Shown: positions 1 through 7,628, counted from the stretch's first letter. The stretch: DNA of 15,446 nt from GBS-DC sp964451985 (GCA_964451985.1 CAYVKB010000060.1:1-15446), one strand, 5' to 3'. Made by a program: numbers and translations. Notes: a model not told the origin generated them from the letters alone.

Positions 1-5
1 CCTTT

Positions 6-98
6 GGAGGACAAGGCTCTCGCCGAGCCTTCGACCAATTCACTTTCACAACATGTCCATCATAGTCGGAAGATGGCTCGGCAGGAGCCTCGCCCTCC
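6..98. repeat. Inverted pair of palindromic intergenic repeats
   Basis: The segment at 6-29 and the reverse complement of 75-98 match at 20 of 24 positions (consensus GGAGGRCRAGGCTCYYGCCG followed by AGCC). Each copy is itself a palindrome, with GGCTC and GAGCC arms; the left copy forms a 7-bp stem (13-19 with 25-31) around a 5-nt loop. This looks like a REP/BIME-type pair upstream of the lyase gene. There is no T-run after either hairpin, so a simple terminator is less likely. The family name is unknown to me. The rest of 1-163 shows nothing recognisable as coding. Confidence 0.6.
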
Positions 99-190
99 AG
101 TATCGGTGCGTTTAGGGCAGCAAGCTTCAAACAGTCTCTCATTAAGCGACTGCTAACGAACGGGTGATTGACTGCCCTGCCAAAGTTTTC

Positions 191-199
191 AGGTACAAT
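191..199 (+). promoter_or_regulatory. Putative -10 element (AGGTACAAT), near-leaderless start
   Basis: TACAAT at 194-199 resembles a sigma70 -10 box and is preceded by AGG, as in several other genes of this window. A TTGACT lies at 168-173, but the 20-nt spacer is long for a classical -35. A transcript starting about 7 nt after the box would begin next to the ATG at 209. This supports 209 over the GTG at 164, which would lie upstream of the promoter. Confidence 0.5.
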
Positions 200-208
200 C
201 CCGTTGCT

Positions 209-1705
209 ATGGGGCTGAAGCGTGTTTGGCAGGGTGTGCTGAAAGGCGCTGAGAAAGCGGCGCAACGCATCCCCGCCGTGCAAAAGCGACTGGAAGCCGA
301 GTACGCCCAGGTGGAGGCGATGGTGCGCACGAAAATGCGCCCGAAACTGGAGACGCTACCTGATTTCTCCACACTTCCTGAACAGGGCGTGCCGCGCGAG
401 CAGATTCTGAACTGGCTGCAACAACTGCGCGAGCAGGAACTCCCCCCATGGAAACAGGGGCGTGTGTCGGGCACAGTGTATCACGGGGGCGAGGAGCATA
501 GCGCATTCCTGAGTCAAGTGTATGCACTGCACTCGCAAAGCAACCCTCTACACGCCGACCTGTTTCCCAGCACGATTAAGTTTGAGGCAGAAATTGTACG
601 CATCACAGCGAACCTGCTACACGCGCCCGAAACCGATGACCCCGCCCAGCAAGTGGTAGGTACAACGACCTCCGGCGGCACCGAAAGCATCCTGCTGGCG
701 ATGAAGACCTACCGCGATTGGGCATATGCCGAGAAAGGCATTACCGAACCCGAAGTGGTCGCTCCCGAAACGGCGCACCCCGCTTTTGATAAGGCGGCGC
801 ATCTGTTCTGTATTAAACTCATCCGCACGCCTGTCGGTGACGACTTCAAGGCGAACCTAGAGGCGATGCACAAAGCCATCACACGCAACACGATTGCGCT
901 GGTCGGCTCCGCGCCGGGCTACCCGCACGGCGTAATTGACCCCATCCCACCAATCGCGCAGATGGCGAAACAGTACGGAATCGGCATGCACACCGACGCA
1001 TGCTTAGGGGGCTTCCTCTTGCCGTTTGTTGAGCAGCTGGGCTACCCCGTGACCCCGTGGGACTTCCGCGTGGAGGGCGTAACCTCTGTCTCTATCGACC
1101 CACATAAGTACGGCTACACGCCAAAGGGCTTGTCGGTCGTGCTGTATCGTGGGCGACACCTGCGACGATATCAGTATTTCACTGCGACGGAGTGGCAAGG
1201 CGGTTTATATGCCTCCCCCACGCTGCCAGGCAGTCGTCCGGGCGCGCTGAGCGTGGCGGGCTGGGCGGCGATGGTCTCCATCGGCAAGCAGGGCTATCTG
1301 GACTGCGCCCGCCAGATTATGGAGACGGCGCTACGTATCCGCAAAGGCATCGAACAAATGCCTGAGCTGAAACTGATGGGCGAGCCGCTGTTCCTGATTG
1401 CCTTCACCAGCGCACAGGAGAAACTGAACATCTATCAGGTATTAGACCAGCTGGCGCAGCGTGGCTGGCGACTGAACGCCCTGCAACGTCCGCCCGGCAT
1501 GCATTTAGCCGTCACCATCCGCCACGCGCAGCCCGGCGTCGCCGAAGCATTCCTGAACGACCTACGCGAAGCCGTCGATTATGTAAAAGCGCATCCCGAA
1601 GAGAAAGGCGAGATGGCACCGATTTACGGGATGGCAAACTCACTGCCGTTTCGTGGCGTAGTGGACGAGGTACTGCGCCGGTATCTGGACGCGCTTTATG
1701 ATTAG
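209..1705 (+). CDS. Sphingosine-1-phosphate lyase-type PLP-dependent enzyme
   Basis: The product (498 aa from the ATG at 209) belongs to the group II PLP decarboxylase fold and most resembles sphingosine-1-phosphate lyases, which split phosphorylated sphingoid bases into a long-chain aldehyde and phosphoethanolamine. Visible signs: SGTVYHGG near residue 89, NPLHADLFPS near 112, the phosphate-binding TTTSGGTES near 153, a cofactor-stacking His in ETAHPAF (about 190), the ring-binding Asp in HTDACLGG (about 263), and the Schiff-base lysine K300 in IDPHKYGYTPKG. No transmembrane helix is obvious at the N-terminus, unlike the eukaryotic enzymes, so a soluble enzyme is likely. A GTG at 164 would add 15 residues but lies upstream of the putative -10 box. 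The next gene begins 18 nt downstream with its own -10-like element. Substrate is inferred; an amino-acid decarboxylase of the same fold is the main alternative. Confidence 0.82.
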   Translation: MGLKRVWQGVLKGAEKAAQRIPAVQKRLEAEYAQVEAMVRTKMRPKLETLPDFSTLPEQGVPREQILNWLQQLREQELPPWKQGRVSGTVYHGGEEHSAFLSQVYALHSQSNPLHADLFPSTIKFEAEIVRITANLLHAPETDDPAQQVVGTTTSGGTESILLAMKTYRDWAYAEKGITEPEVVAPETAHPAFDKAAHLFCIKLIRTPVGDDFKANLEAMHKAITRNTIALVGSAPGYPHGVIDPIPPIAQMAKQYGIGMHTDACLGGFLLPFVEQLGYPVTPWDFRVEGVTSVSIDPHKYGYTPKGLSVVLYRGRHLRRYQYFTATEWQGGLYASPTLPGSRPGALSVAGWAAMVSIGKQGYLDCARQIMETALRIRKGIEQMPELKLMGEPLFLIAFTSAQEKLNIYQVLDQLAQRGWRLNALQRPPGMHLAVTIRHAQPGVAEAFLNDLREAVDYVKAHPEEKGEMAPIYGMANSLPFRGVVDEVLRRYLDALYD

Positions 1706-1707
1706 CC

Positions 1708-1716
1708 AGGTAGAAT
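1708..1716 (+). promoter_or_regulatory. Putative -10 element (AGGTAGAAT) abutting a GTG start
   Basis: TAGAAT at 1711-1716 ends 7 nt before the GTG at 1724, and no Shine-Dalgarno sequence lies between them. If used, it would produce a leaderless transcript starting at or next to the GTG. It has the same AGG prefix as the other elements in this window. Confidence 0.5.
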
Positions 1717-1723
1717 TAAACTC

Positions 1724-2887
1724 GTGAAAATCGGCGTTTTGTGTGAGACTTATCCGAACGAACGGCGCGTGGCGCTAATCCCTGCGCTGGTTGCTAGCTA
1801 CACCAAACTGGGCTATGAGGTGCTGGTACAGACAGGCGCGGGGGCAGGCGCATACCTTTCCGATGAGGCGTACACCAGCACAGGCGCGACAGTGCTTCCC
1901 ACACGCGAGGCGGTGTTGCAGGCGGCGGATGTGATCCTTGCTGTGCGCACGGCGGGCGCGAACCCCAACTTCGAGGCAGACTTGCCCCACGTTCGTGCAG
2001 GACAAGTATGGATAGGCTTGATGGAGCCGCTGTACCGTCCGCAGGGCGTGGCGCAACTGGCGGAGTGCGGCACAACCGTCTTCGCGATGGAGCTGATTCC
2101 GCGCATCACCCGCGCGCAGAGCATGGATGCACTATCCTCGATGGCGACGGTAGCAGGCTATAAGGCGGTATTACTGGCGGCGCACTTGTCGCCCAGTATG
2201 TTCCCGTTGCTGATGAGCGCGGCGGGTACAGTCTCCCCCGCGCGTGTGTTCGTGATTGGCGCGGGCGTGGCGGGCTTACAGGCGATGGCGACTGCTAAGC
2301 GTCTCGGTGCTGCGGTGTCGGGCTACGATGTGCGCCCTGCTACACGCGAGCAGGTGGAAAGCGTCGGCGCGAAGTTCATCGAAATCCCGCTGGAGGTCGC
2401 TCAGGCGGAAACCGCAGGAGGCTACGCACGCGCTTTAGAAGAGGAGACCCTGCGTCGCCAGCAAGACCTGCTGGGCGAGTATCTGATGCAACACGAGGTG
2501 GTGATTACCACTGCCGCCGTGCCCGGCAAACGCGCCCCACTGGTGATTCCCCAACGCGTGGTGGACGCGATGCCACCCGGCAGCGTGATTATTGACCTCG
2601 CTGCCGAATGGGGAGGCAACTGTGAACTCACTCAACCCGGCGAGACCATCCAGCACAAGGGCGTCACCATCGTTGGCGCGGTGAACTTACCCGCAACCGC
2701 GCCCATCGACGCCAGTATGCTGTATAGCCGCAACCTGTACAACCTAATCGCGCACCTGCACAAAGTGGGCATGCTACCCGAACCTAACCCGAATATCGAA
2801 GACGAAATCGCCCGCGAGACGCTGGTCGCCCACGGAGGCAAGATTGTGAACCCGCGTGTGGCACACAATCTCAGCAACAAAGCGTAG
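1724..2887 (+). CDS. pntA: NAD(P) transhydrogenase subunit alpha, domain I (PntAA-type)
   Basis: The 387-aa product matches the soluble NAD(H)-binding domain I of proton-translocating transhydrogenase, which passes hydride between NADH and NADP+ at the membrane. It has the two-domain alanine dehydrogenase/PntA layout: an N-terminal half with PRITRAQSMD at 126-135 (R127, Q132, D135 and S138 correspond to active-site residues of the Rhodospirillum enzyme) and a Rossmann domain with GAGVAG at 179-184. ETAGGYA (229-235) and IIDLAAEWGGNC (289-300) are family signatures that separate it from alanine dehydrogenase. The length equals the separate PntAA subunit of three-subunit enzymes. The membrane subunit PntAB and the NADP-binding PntB are not adjacent; the next gene is a response regulator after 293 nt. 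The GTG start is set by the first family-like residues and the -10 element just upstream. Confidence 0.92.
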   Translation: MKIGVLCETYPNERRVALIPALVASYTKLGYEVLVQTGAGAGAYLSDEAYTSTGATVLPTREAVLQAADVILAVRTAGANPNFEADLPHVRAGQVWIGLMEPLYRPQGVAQLAECGTTVFAMELIPRITRAQSMDALSSMATVAGYKAVLLAAHLSPSMFPLLMSAAGTVSPARVFVIGAGVAGLQAMATAKRLGAAVSGYDVRPATREQVESVGAKFIEIPLEVAQAETAGGYARALEEETLRRQQDLLGEYLMQHEVVITTAAVPGKRAPLVIPQRVVDAMPPGSVIIDLAAEWGGNCELTQPGETIQHKGVTIVGAVNLPATAPIDASMLYSRNLYNLIAHLHKVGMLPEPNPNIEDEIARETLVAHGGKIVNPRVAHNLSNKA

Positions 2888-3142
2888 GTATACCAAAGCA
2901 CCGAATGAAAACGCGCGGAGATAATCCAATACTTCTTGCTACTAAGCCAACTCCATATCCAATCAGTCGAGGACGTGCTTGCTGTTTTGCTCAGCGTCTA
3001 TTCAGAAACACAAGTACTGCCCAAGACACGTTCATATCTGAAGAGATTTTCAGCAGCAGATTTCCCCCAACGCCCTGAATTATCGCGACTAACTTACCGA
3101 TAATCCTTTCTGGAACACATCCGCGCATCCACGCGCCTAATG

Positions 3143-3151
3143 AGGTACAAT
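3143..3151 (+). promoter_or_regulatory. Putative -10 element (AGGTACAAT) of the response regulator gene
   Basis: TACAAT at 3146-3151 with the AGG prefix lies about 30 nt before the ATG. Here a proper leader follows, with a strong ribosome binding site GGAGGAG at 3169-3175. No convincing -35 hexamer is seen. The rest of the 293-nt gap (2888-3180) is more AT-rich than its surroundings and shows no clear gene or repeat. Confidence 0.5.
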
Positions 3152-3180
3152 ATCGGCATCATACGCGCGGAGGAGAACGC

Positions 3181-3585
3181 ATGAGGAAGATTCTGGTAGT
3201 CGACGACGAGCGGCATATCGTGCGCCTGATTCAGGTGAACCTAGAGCGACAGGGCTACAACGTGGTCACGGCGCACGACGGCAAAGAGGCGCTGGAAAAA
3301 GTCGCCTCCGAAAAGCCTGACTTAGTAGTGCTGGACGTGATGATGCCGTATATGGACGGCTTTGAGGTGCTGCGCAACCTGCGGCGCGACCCCGCGACCG
3401 CTGAGCTGCCCGTGATTATGCTCACTGCGAAAGCACAAGACCAGGACGTGTTTCGCGGCTGGCAAGAGGGTGTGGATATGTACCTGACTAAGCCGTTTAA
3501 CCCGCAGGAACTCATCACGTTCGTGAAGCGCATCTTCCGCTCGCGCGATACGGGCGAAGACGGTGATGGGCGCTATGAACTCTAA
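3181..3585 (+). CDS. Single-domain response regulator (CheY-like receiver)
   Basis: The 134-aa product is a single receiver domain that accepts a phosphoryl group from a histidine kinase. The acidic pair D8-D9, the phospho-acceptor D52 (in LVVLDVMMP), the switch residue T82 (MLTAKA) and K104 (LTKPF) are all present, so it should be phosphorylatable. There is no DNA-binding or enzymatic output domain, only a short acidic tail (RDTGEDGDG). It may therefore act by protein-protein contact (motility, pilus control) or in a phosphorelay. No histidine kinase is nearby. A strong GGAGGAG site sits 5 nt before the ATG. The 3' end overlaps the next small gene, which suggests co-expression. Receiver assignment is secure; pathway is unknown. 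Confidence 0.92.
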   Translation: MRKILVVDDERHIVRLIQVNLERQGYNVVTAHDGKEALEKVASEKPDLVVLDVMMPYMDGFEVLRNLRRDPATAELPVIMLTAKAQDQDVFRGWQEGVDMYLTKPFNPQELITFVKRIFRSRDTGEDGDGRYEL

Positions 3586-3781
3586 CACTCGCTGTCACTA
3601 CGGCTGGCTGATTGGTGCGGCGCTGGTCTCCGCGACGGTGACCGCAGTGGCGATTATTCGGAAGCTGCAAGAGAAACAGGCGCAGCCCGAATTTCGCGCT
3701 GAGCGTGCCTACCAGCGCGGCGTCAAGCAAGTGCAGACCGTCGAAGAGCGCATCCCCCGCTGGCTGGCGGAGCGCAGCTGA
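3575..3781 (+). CDS. Small single-pass membrane protein, unknown function
   Basis: This 68-aa protein starts inside the end of the response regulator gene, 11 nt before its stop ends, which suggests translational coupling. Residues 9-31 (starting YGWLIGAALVS) form one hydrophobic segment, followed by a charged region rich in Arg, Lys, Glu and Gln that is likely helical. The layout resembles small YtxH-like membrane proteins, but I do not recognise the family. The start is uncertain: ATG at 3566 and GTG at 3563 are in frame and would add 3-4 residues; no clear Shine-Dalgarno sequence decides it. Its only context clue is the overlap with the receiver gene. Confidence 0.6.
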   Translation: MNSNTRCHYGWLIGAALVSATVTAVAIIRKLQEKQAQPEFRAERAYQRGVKQVQTVEERIPRWLAERS

Positions 3782-3793
3782 GCGGCGTTTTCA

Positions 3794-3829
3794 CAGGGCG
3801 ATGCACCCACATATAGCGGCGTCGCCCTG
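3794..3829 (+). other. Inverted repeat in the purA upstream region
   Basis: CAGGGCGA (3794-3801) and TCGCCCTG (3822-3829) form an 8-bp stem around a 20-nt loop, between the small membrane protein gene and purA. No T-run follows, so it is a weak terminator candidate. It could be an attenuation or mRNA-stability structure in the purA leader. I see no match to a known purine riboswitch. Confidence 0.35.
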
Positions 3830-3853
3830 CCTGTTCCCCACTCTGGAGGCAAA

Positions 3854-5122
3854 ATGTCAGTATCTGTCGTCGTGGGCGCCCAGTGGGGCGATGAAGCGAA
3901 AGGCAAGATTGTCGACCTCTTTGCACAACGCGCGCGCTATGTCGTGCGCTACGCCGGTGGCAGCAACGCTGGGCATACCGTATGTGTGAACGGAGCCACC
4001 TACAAGTTCCATCTCATCCCATCAGGCATTTTACATCCGAACGTGACCGCCGTAATCGCCGACGGCGTGGTGATGGACCTGCGCGCGTTCGAAATCGAAG
4101 TCGCTGCGCTACAGCAACAGGGCGTCGATCTGTCCCATTTACGCATCGGGCTGGGTGTGCATCTGACCATGCCCTACCATCGCTTGCTGGACGAACTGGA
4201 AGAGGCGCAGATTGAGGGCAGAATCGGCACGACTAAGCGCGGTATCGGACCCACCTATGCGGACAAAGCGTGGCGAATTGGTGTGCGTGTAGCGGACTTG
4301 CTGGAGCGCGACCGCCTAGCGCAGCGCGTGCGTCGCGCTCTGCAACGGCGCAACCCGACCATCGAGCGCGTGTATGGCGCGAAACCTCTCGATCCTGACG
4401 CGCTAATCGAGGAATTCGCCCAATATGCCGGGCGCATCCGCCCCTACACCTGCGACGTGCCTCACCTGCTGATGAACGCCTTAAAGCGAGGCGAGCCAAT
4501 CCTGATGGAAGGCGCACAAGGCACCCTGCTGGACTTGGACTACGGCACCTATCCCTTCGTTACCTCTTCACACCCGATTGCGGCGGGTGCGTGCTTGGGC
4601 ACCGGTATTGCCCCTAACCGCCTCACCGAAATCTGGGGCGTTGCCAAAGCCTACACCACCCGCGTCGGCGAGGGTCCTTTCCCCACCGAATTGCACGATG
4701 TGATTGGCGATCGTATCCGCAATCGCGGGCGCGAGTATGGCACAACCACTGGCAGGGCGCGGCGTGTTGGGTGGCTGGATCTGGTCGCCCTGCGCTATGC
4801 CGCGCACGTGAACGGCTTCACTGCACTCGCGGTCACGCTGCTCGATGTGCTGTCAGGCTTCGAGACGCTCAAACTATGCATCGCCTACCGGCGGGGCGAT
4901 ACCGAAACGCGCGAGTTCGTCGCCGATGCGCCCCAACTCGCACAGTGCGAACCTGTCTACGCCGAGTTGCCCGGGTGGACGGAAGAAATCGACAACTGCC
5001 GCAGTCTGGATGACCTGCCGCCCAACGCCTTGCGCTACCTGAACTTTATTGAGGACTACGTGGGCGTGCCCATAAAGATTATCTCTGTCGGGCCTGGACG
5101 CGAGCAGACTATAATCATTTAG
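3854..5122 (+). CDS. purA: Adenylosuccinate synthetase
   Basis: PurA joins IMP and aspartate with GTP to give adenylosuccinate, the first committed step to AMP, in the cytoplasm. The 422-aa length is normal. Visible marks are VVVGAQWGDE at 5-14 with catalytic D13, the GGSNAGHTV segment with catalytic H41, the IMP-binding GTTKRGIGPTYADK near 123, EGAQGTLLDLDYGTYPFVTSS near 219, the TTTGRARRVGWLD segment near 298, and a typical C-terminus ending near SVGPGREQ. One oddity is that the P-loop reads GDEAKGK where the family almost always has GDEGKGK (Ala15 replaces Gly). GGAGG at 3845-3849 precedes the ATG by 4 nt, fixing the start. The pncB start follows 14 nt after the stop. Confidence 0.96.
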   Translation: MSVSVVVGAQWGDEAKGKIVDLFAQRARYVVRYAGGSNAGHTVCVNGATYKFHLIPSGILHPNVTAVIADGVVMDLRAFEIEVAALQQQGVDLSHLRIGLGVHLTMPYHRLLDELEEAQIEGRIGTTKRGIGPTYADKAWRIGVRVADLLERDRLAQRVRRALQRRNPTIERVYGAKPLDPDALIEEFAQYAGRIRPYTCDVPHLLMNALKRGEPILMEGAQGTLLDLDYGTYPFVTSSHPIAAGACLGTGIAPNRLTEIWGVAKAYTTRVGEGPFPTELHDVIGDRIRNRGREYGTTTGRARRVGWLDLVALRYAAHVNGFTALAVTLLDVLSGFETLKLCIAYRRGDTETREFVADAPQLAQCEPVYAELPGWTEEIDNCRSLDDLPPNALRYLNFIEDYVGVPIKIISVGPGREQTIII

Positions 5123-5129
5123 GTACAAC
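5110..5129 (+). promoter_or_regulatory. Putative -10 elements before pncB
   Basis: Two candidates overlap the end of purA: a perfect TATAAT at 5110-5115, and AGGTACAAC at 5121-5129, which ends 7 nt before the GTG at 5137. The second has the same prefix and start-codon distance as the element before the transhydrogenase gene. No Shine-Dalgarno sequence precedes the GTG, which fits a leaderless or very short-leader transcript. Confidence 0.42.
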
Positions 5130-5136
5130 TTAAATT

Positions 5137-6495
5137 GTGGCAATCTGGAACCGTAGCCGAATCGAACCCTCACGCTGGCAGTTGGATTGGCAGGCGCTTC
5201 GCACAGGCGACTATTCAGACCGCTACTTTTACAACGGTGTGCGGATTCTGGAGACGCTCGCACGCGAAGGCTATCGATTCGAGGGCTACTCGACGCGGTT
5301 GGAGACGCTGGGACTGAACCCCCGCTTACCCGTGCCCATCGGGGATTTGGCAGTGGAGATGCAGTTCTTCGCGCGGCGCAAGCCGTTCACGGTCATAGCA
5401 GGCATCGACGCCGCGTTGGCGATTTTACAACAAGCAACGGGCTACTTCGAAGGTGAACAGTTTATCAACACGACGCACACACTGGAGGTGGAAGCAGTTC
5501 ACGACGGCTACTGCGCACTGTACGAGGGCGATCCGCTTGCCGTTGTGCCTGTGCTGAAAGTACGCGGACGGTATCGAGACTTCGCCCTGCTGGAGACACC
5601 CTTGCTGGGCATGCTGACCCGCATGAGCCGCATCGCCACTAACACCTACCGCATTCTGCAAGCCGCCCGTGGCAAGCCTGTGCTGTTCTTCCCCGCGCGG
5701 TTCGACCTGCCCCAAACGCAACTCTACGACGGCTACGCTTACTATGTAGGTGTGCAACGCTACAATAGTGACTACCAGGCGCAGGTTCCCGCGATGGTCT
5801 CCACGCCCATGCAGGCATCGCTCTGGAACGGCGCAGCAGGCGGCACGACGGCGCACGCGCTGATAGCCGTCTTTCTGGGTGATGTCGCAGAACTCATGCT
5901 GCAATTCGCCCGTATTATGCCTCCCGAACTGCGTCGCGTGGCGTTAGTAGACTTTGACAATGACTGCGTGGGCACAGCTCGCGCTGTTGCACAGGCATTT
6001 TTTGAGCAGTACCGCGCCGCTAAAGCGCGGGGTGATTGGGAGACTGCGCAACGCTACATTCTGCACGGCGTGCGTCCCGATACCAGCGCGAACCTCGTAG
6101 ACATAAGCCTACAAGCCGAACCTGATGCTGCGCAACTACGGGGCGTGAACCCACGCCTGATTACTAAACTGCGCGAGGGGTTGGACACCGCGTGGGAATC
6201 ATGGCGATTGCCCCCCGGCTGGCGCGAGGAGGCGCAACGCTACTGCCGCGCCATCCAGATTGTAGCAACCGGTGGCTTCAACGAAACCCGTATCCGCGCC
6301 TTCGAGGAAGCGGGTGCGCCCGTCGATGTGTACGGCGTCGGCTCTGCGTTCCTCAGCAACAGCACGGTAGAGGGCACGAACACCGACTTCACCGCCGACG
6401 TCGTACGCGTGTACGTGAACGGCGAATGGATACCTCTGGCAAAGGCGGGCAGAGAGAAACGGGAGAACCCCGATTTGGAAAGAGTCGTTTTTTAG
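5137..6495 (+). CDS. pncB: Nicotinate phosphoribosyltransferase
   Basis: The enzyme joins nicotinate to PRPP, with ATP hydrolysis, to form nicotinate mononucleotide in the NAD salvage (Preiss-Handler) pathway. The 452-aa protein carries the expected YSDRYFYNG at 26-33, the substrate loop around ETPLL (153-157), NGAAGGTTAHALI (231-243) with H240 at the position of the autophosphorylated histidine, VDFDNDC, and the C-terminal phosphate-binding TGGFNE and GVGSAFLSN segments. The start is the GTG at 5137, 14 nt after purA; no Shine-Dalgarno site is seen. purA and pncB both serve adenine and pyridine nucleotide supply, and the nearby transhydrogenase subunit uses NAD(P), so the grouping has some metabolic sense, though this is inference. 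The gene is convergent with the next one. Confidence 0.93.
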   Translation: MAIWNRSRIEPSRWQLDWQALRTGDYSDRYFYNGVRILETLAREGYRFEGYSTRLETLGLNPRLPVPIGDLAVEMQFFARRKPFTVIAGIDAALAILQQATGYFEGEQFINTTHTLEVEAVHDGYCALYEGDPLAVVPVLKVRGRYRDFALLETPLLGMLTRMSRIATNTYRILQAARGKPVLFFPARFDLPQTQLYDGYAYYVGVQRYNSDYQAQVPAMVSTPMQASLWNGAAGGTTAHALIAVFLGDVAELMLQFARIMPPELRRVALVDFDNDCVGTARAVAQAFFEQYRAAKARGDWETAQRYILHGVRPDTSANLVDISLQAEPDAAQLRGVNPRLITKLREGLDTAWESWRLPPGWREEAQRYCRAIQIVATGGFNETRIRAFEEAGAPVDVYGVGSAFLSNSTVEGTNTDFTADVVRVYVNGEWIPLAKAGREKRENPDLERVVF

Positions 6496-6540
6496 ACACA
6501 GAGGGCACGGGGAGAGGAATCTCCTTTGTCAGGTACAGAA

Positions 6541-6562
6541 GGCGCGGCGAATACTCCGCGCC
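6541..6562. terminator. Hairpin between convergent genes, possible terminator
   Basis: GGCGCGG (6541-6547) and CCGCGCC (6556-6562) form a 7-bp GC stem with an 8-nt loop, between pncB and the convergent - strand gene. On the - strand it is followed by a short pyrimidine-rich TTCTGT; on the + strand no T-run follows. A weak or factor-dependent terminator for either gene is possible. Confidence 0.4.
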
Positions 6563-6593
6563 CTCCGGGTTCTAAACTCCGTATGCTTAGCAA

Positions 6594-7541
6594 CTAGCAA
6601 CCGCTGCCGAAGTTGAACAGCACAATCAGCAGGTCCGCATCGTCCACGATGCCGTCGCTGTTCACATCGGAGGCGGCGTCACTGCTGCCGAAGTTGAACA
6701 GCACCTGCAGCAGGTCGGCGTCATCCACGCAGCGGTCGCAGTTCACATCACCTGCCACCGCCGGCTTATCGCCTGGGTTCAGGTTGCCGGGCGTCACCTG
6801 GCGGTCGAACTGCGAGGGCAAAGTTCCGATAATCGCGCGGTTGGAAGTGCTGGTCAGGAACGGACCAAAGTCGCCTGCACCTGTGGCGCGTCCCGCATCC
6901 GCTGCGATGATCGAGCCGTTCTGGAAGAAGATAATCACATCAGGCTCCCAAGTGGTACCATCGGTGCGGCGGCGCAGCGAGGGCGGAATGTCCACGCCGT
7001 TCATCTGCGTGGAGTAGATAGCGTCAAACTCGCCCGACGCCACATCGTCGTCCGTCCAGCCGAAGGCGTGCACTGCCTCCTGCCACAACACGTTATCGAT
7101 AATCCCGTCGTCGTTCATGTCGATGTCGTCATTAGGTTGCCCTGTGAAGCCGCGCACCAGCGCCACGGTGTAGCTGTCGTTGCCCATGCTGGCAGCCGTG
7201 AAAGCATTCAAGATACTCACTACGGTTGTCTCGGCGGCGGGTTCGGGCAGCAGCATCGATTCCGCATCACGCACCAGCAGCAAACCGTTCGCGCCTGTGC
7301 TGTAGTTGCTCAGGTCGATCGCCCAGTGGATATTGCCCGGATTGAACAACCACTCGCCGTCGATACCAATCAGCCAGTAGCCCTGCAGCGAGAAGTTGGG
7401 TCGGCAGCTCTGAATCTCGATAAACTCGCGTCCTGCATCCGGAGAACCCGGAGGGTTCACCATGCCCTCAGTAATGCGCACCTGCGCCTGCACCGCAAAC
7501 GCCAAGCCAGTAATCGCCAGAAAAGTCGCTAAGCCTCTCAT
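6594..7541 (-). CDS. Secreted protein with lamin-tail-like and dockerin-like domains
   Basis: The 315-aa product has a signal peptide (MRGLATFLAITGLAFAVQA, cleavage probably before QVRI). A segment resembling a lamin-tail (LTD) domain follows, with NPPGSPDAGREFIEI in the first 50 residues and a YWLIGIDGE strand. The C-terminus carries two dockerin-type calcium loops (DVNCDRCVDDAD and DVNSDGIVDDAD), each followed by a LLxVLFNFGS helix; the repeats are 27 codons apart. A further DMNDDGIIDN loop lies mid-protein. Such proteins are common on surfaces of Armatimonadota and Planctomycetes, where the dockerin-like repeats probably bind calcium or anchor the protein rather than form a cellulosome. 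I chose the ATG at 7541: GGAGG lies 8 nt upstream and the signal peptide starts cleanly. An ATG at 7559 would add six residues. It diverges from the prepilin gene across a shared control region. The exact function is unknown. Confidence 0.8.
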   Translation of the reverse strand: MRGLATFLAITGLAFAVQAQVRITEGMVNPPGSPDAGREFIEIQSCRPNFSLQGYWLIGIDGEWLFNPGNIHWAIDLSNYSTGANGLLLVRDAESMLLPEPAAETTVVSILNAFTAASMGNDSYTVALVRGFTGQPNDDIDMNDDGIIDNVLWQEAVHAFGWTDDDVASGEFDAIYSTQMNGVDIPPSLRRRTDGTTWEPDVIIFFQNGSIIAADAGRATGAGDFGPFLTSTSNRAIIGTLPSQFDRQVTPGNLNPGDKPAVAGDVNCDRCVDDADLLQVLFNFGSSDAASDVNSDGIVDDADLLIVLFNFGSGC

Positions 7542-7577
7542 TTCATTAGCCTCCAACATAAGCCTACCTCTCCGCGC

Positions 7578-7626
7578 GTTAAGTATGCGTTAAGAAATTT
7601 GATCTTAACGAAACCTTAACTTCAAC
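7578..7626. promoter_or_regulatory. Symmetric GTTAAG/CTTAAC box array between divergent genes
   Basis: The boxes read GTTAAG (7578-7583), N5, GTTAAG (7589-7594), N9, CTTAAC (7604-7609), N5, CTTAAC (7615-7620), then a weaker TTCAAC (7621-7626). Each side is a direct repeat with an 11-bp period, and the two sides mirror each other about position 7599. Direct TTAAC-type repeats at 11-bp spacing are what PhoB/PhoP (OmpR-family) regulators bind, so a shared operator is likely. CTTAAC at 7615-7620 lies exactly 17 nt before TAGAAT at 7638-7643, where an activator could replace a -35. The regulator is not identified. Confidence 0.6.
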
Positions 7627-7628
7627 GC

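Noticed and set aside
164..208. GTG start at 164 for the S1P lyase-type gene
   Set aside because: It lies upstream of the putative -10 box at 194-199, has no ribosome binding site, and adds 15 residues without family resemblance.
2905..3078. 57-aa open frame starting with ATG in the gap after the transhydrogenase gene
   Set aside because: A TATACC box 10 nt upstream is only a weak -10 match, codons are unlike the neighbours, and no domain is recognisable. Probably chance.
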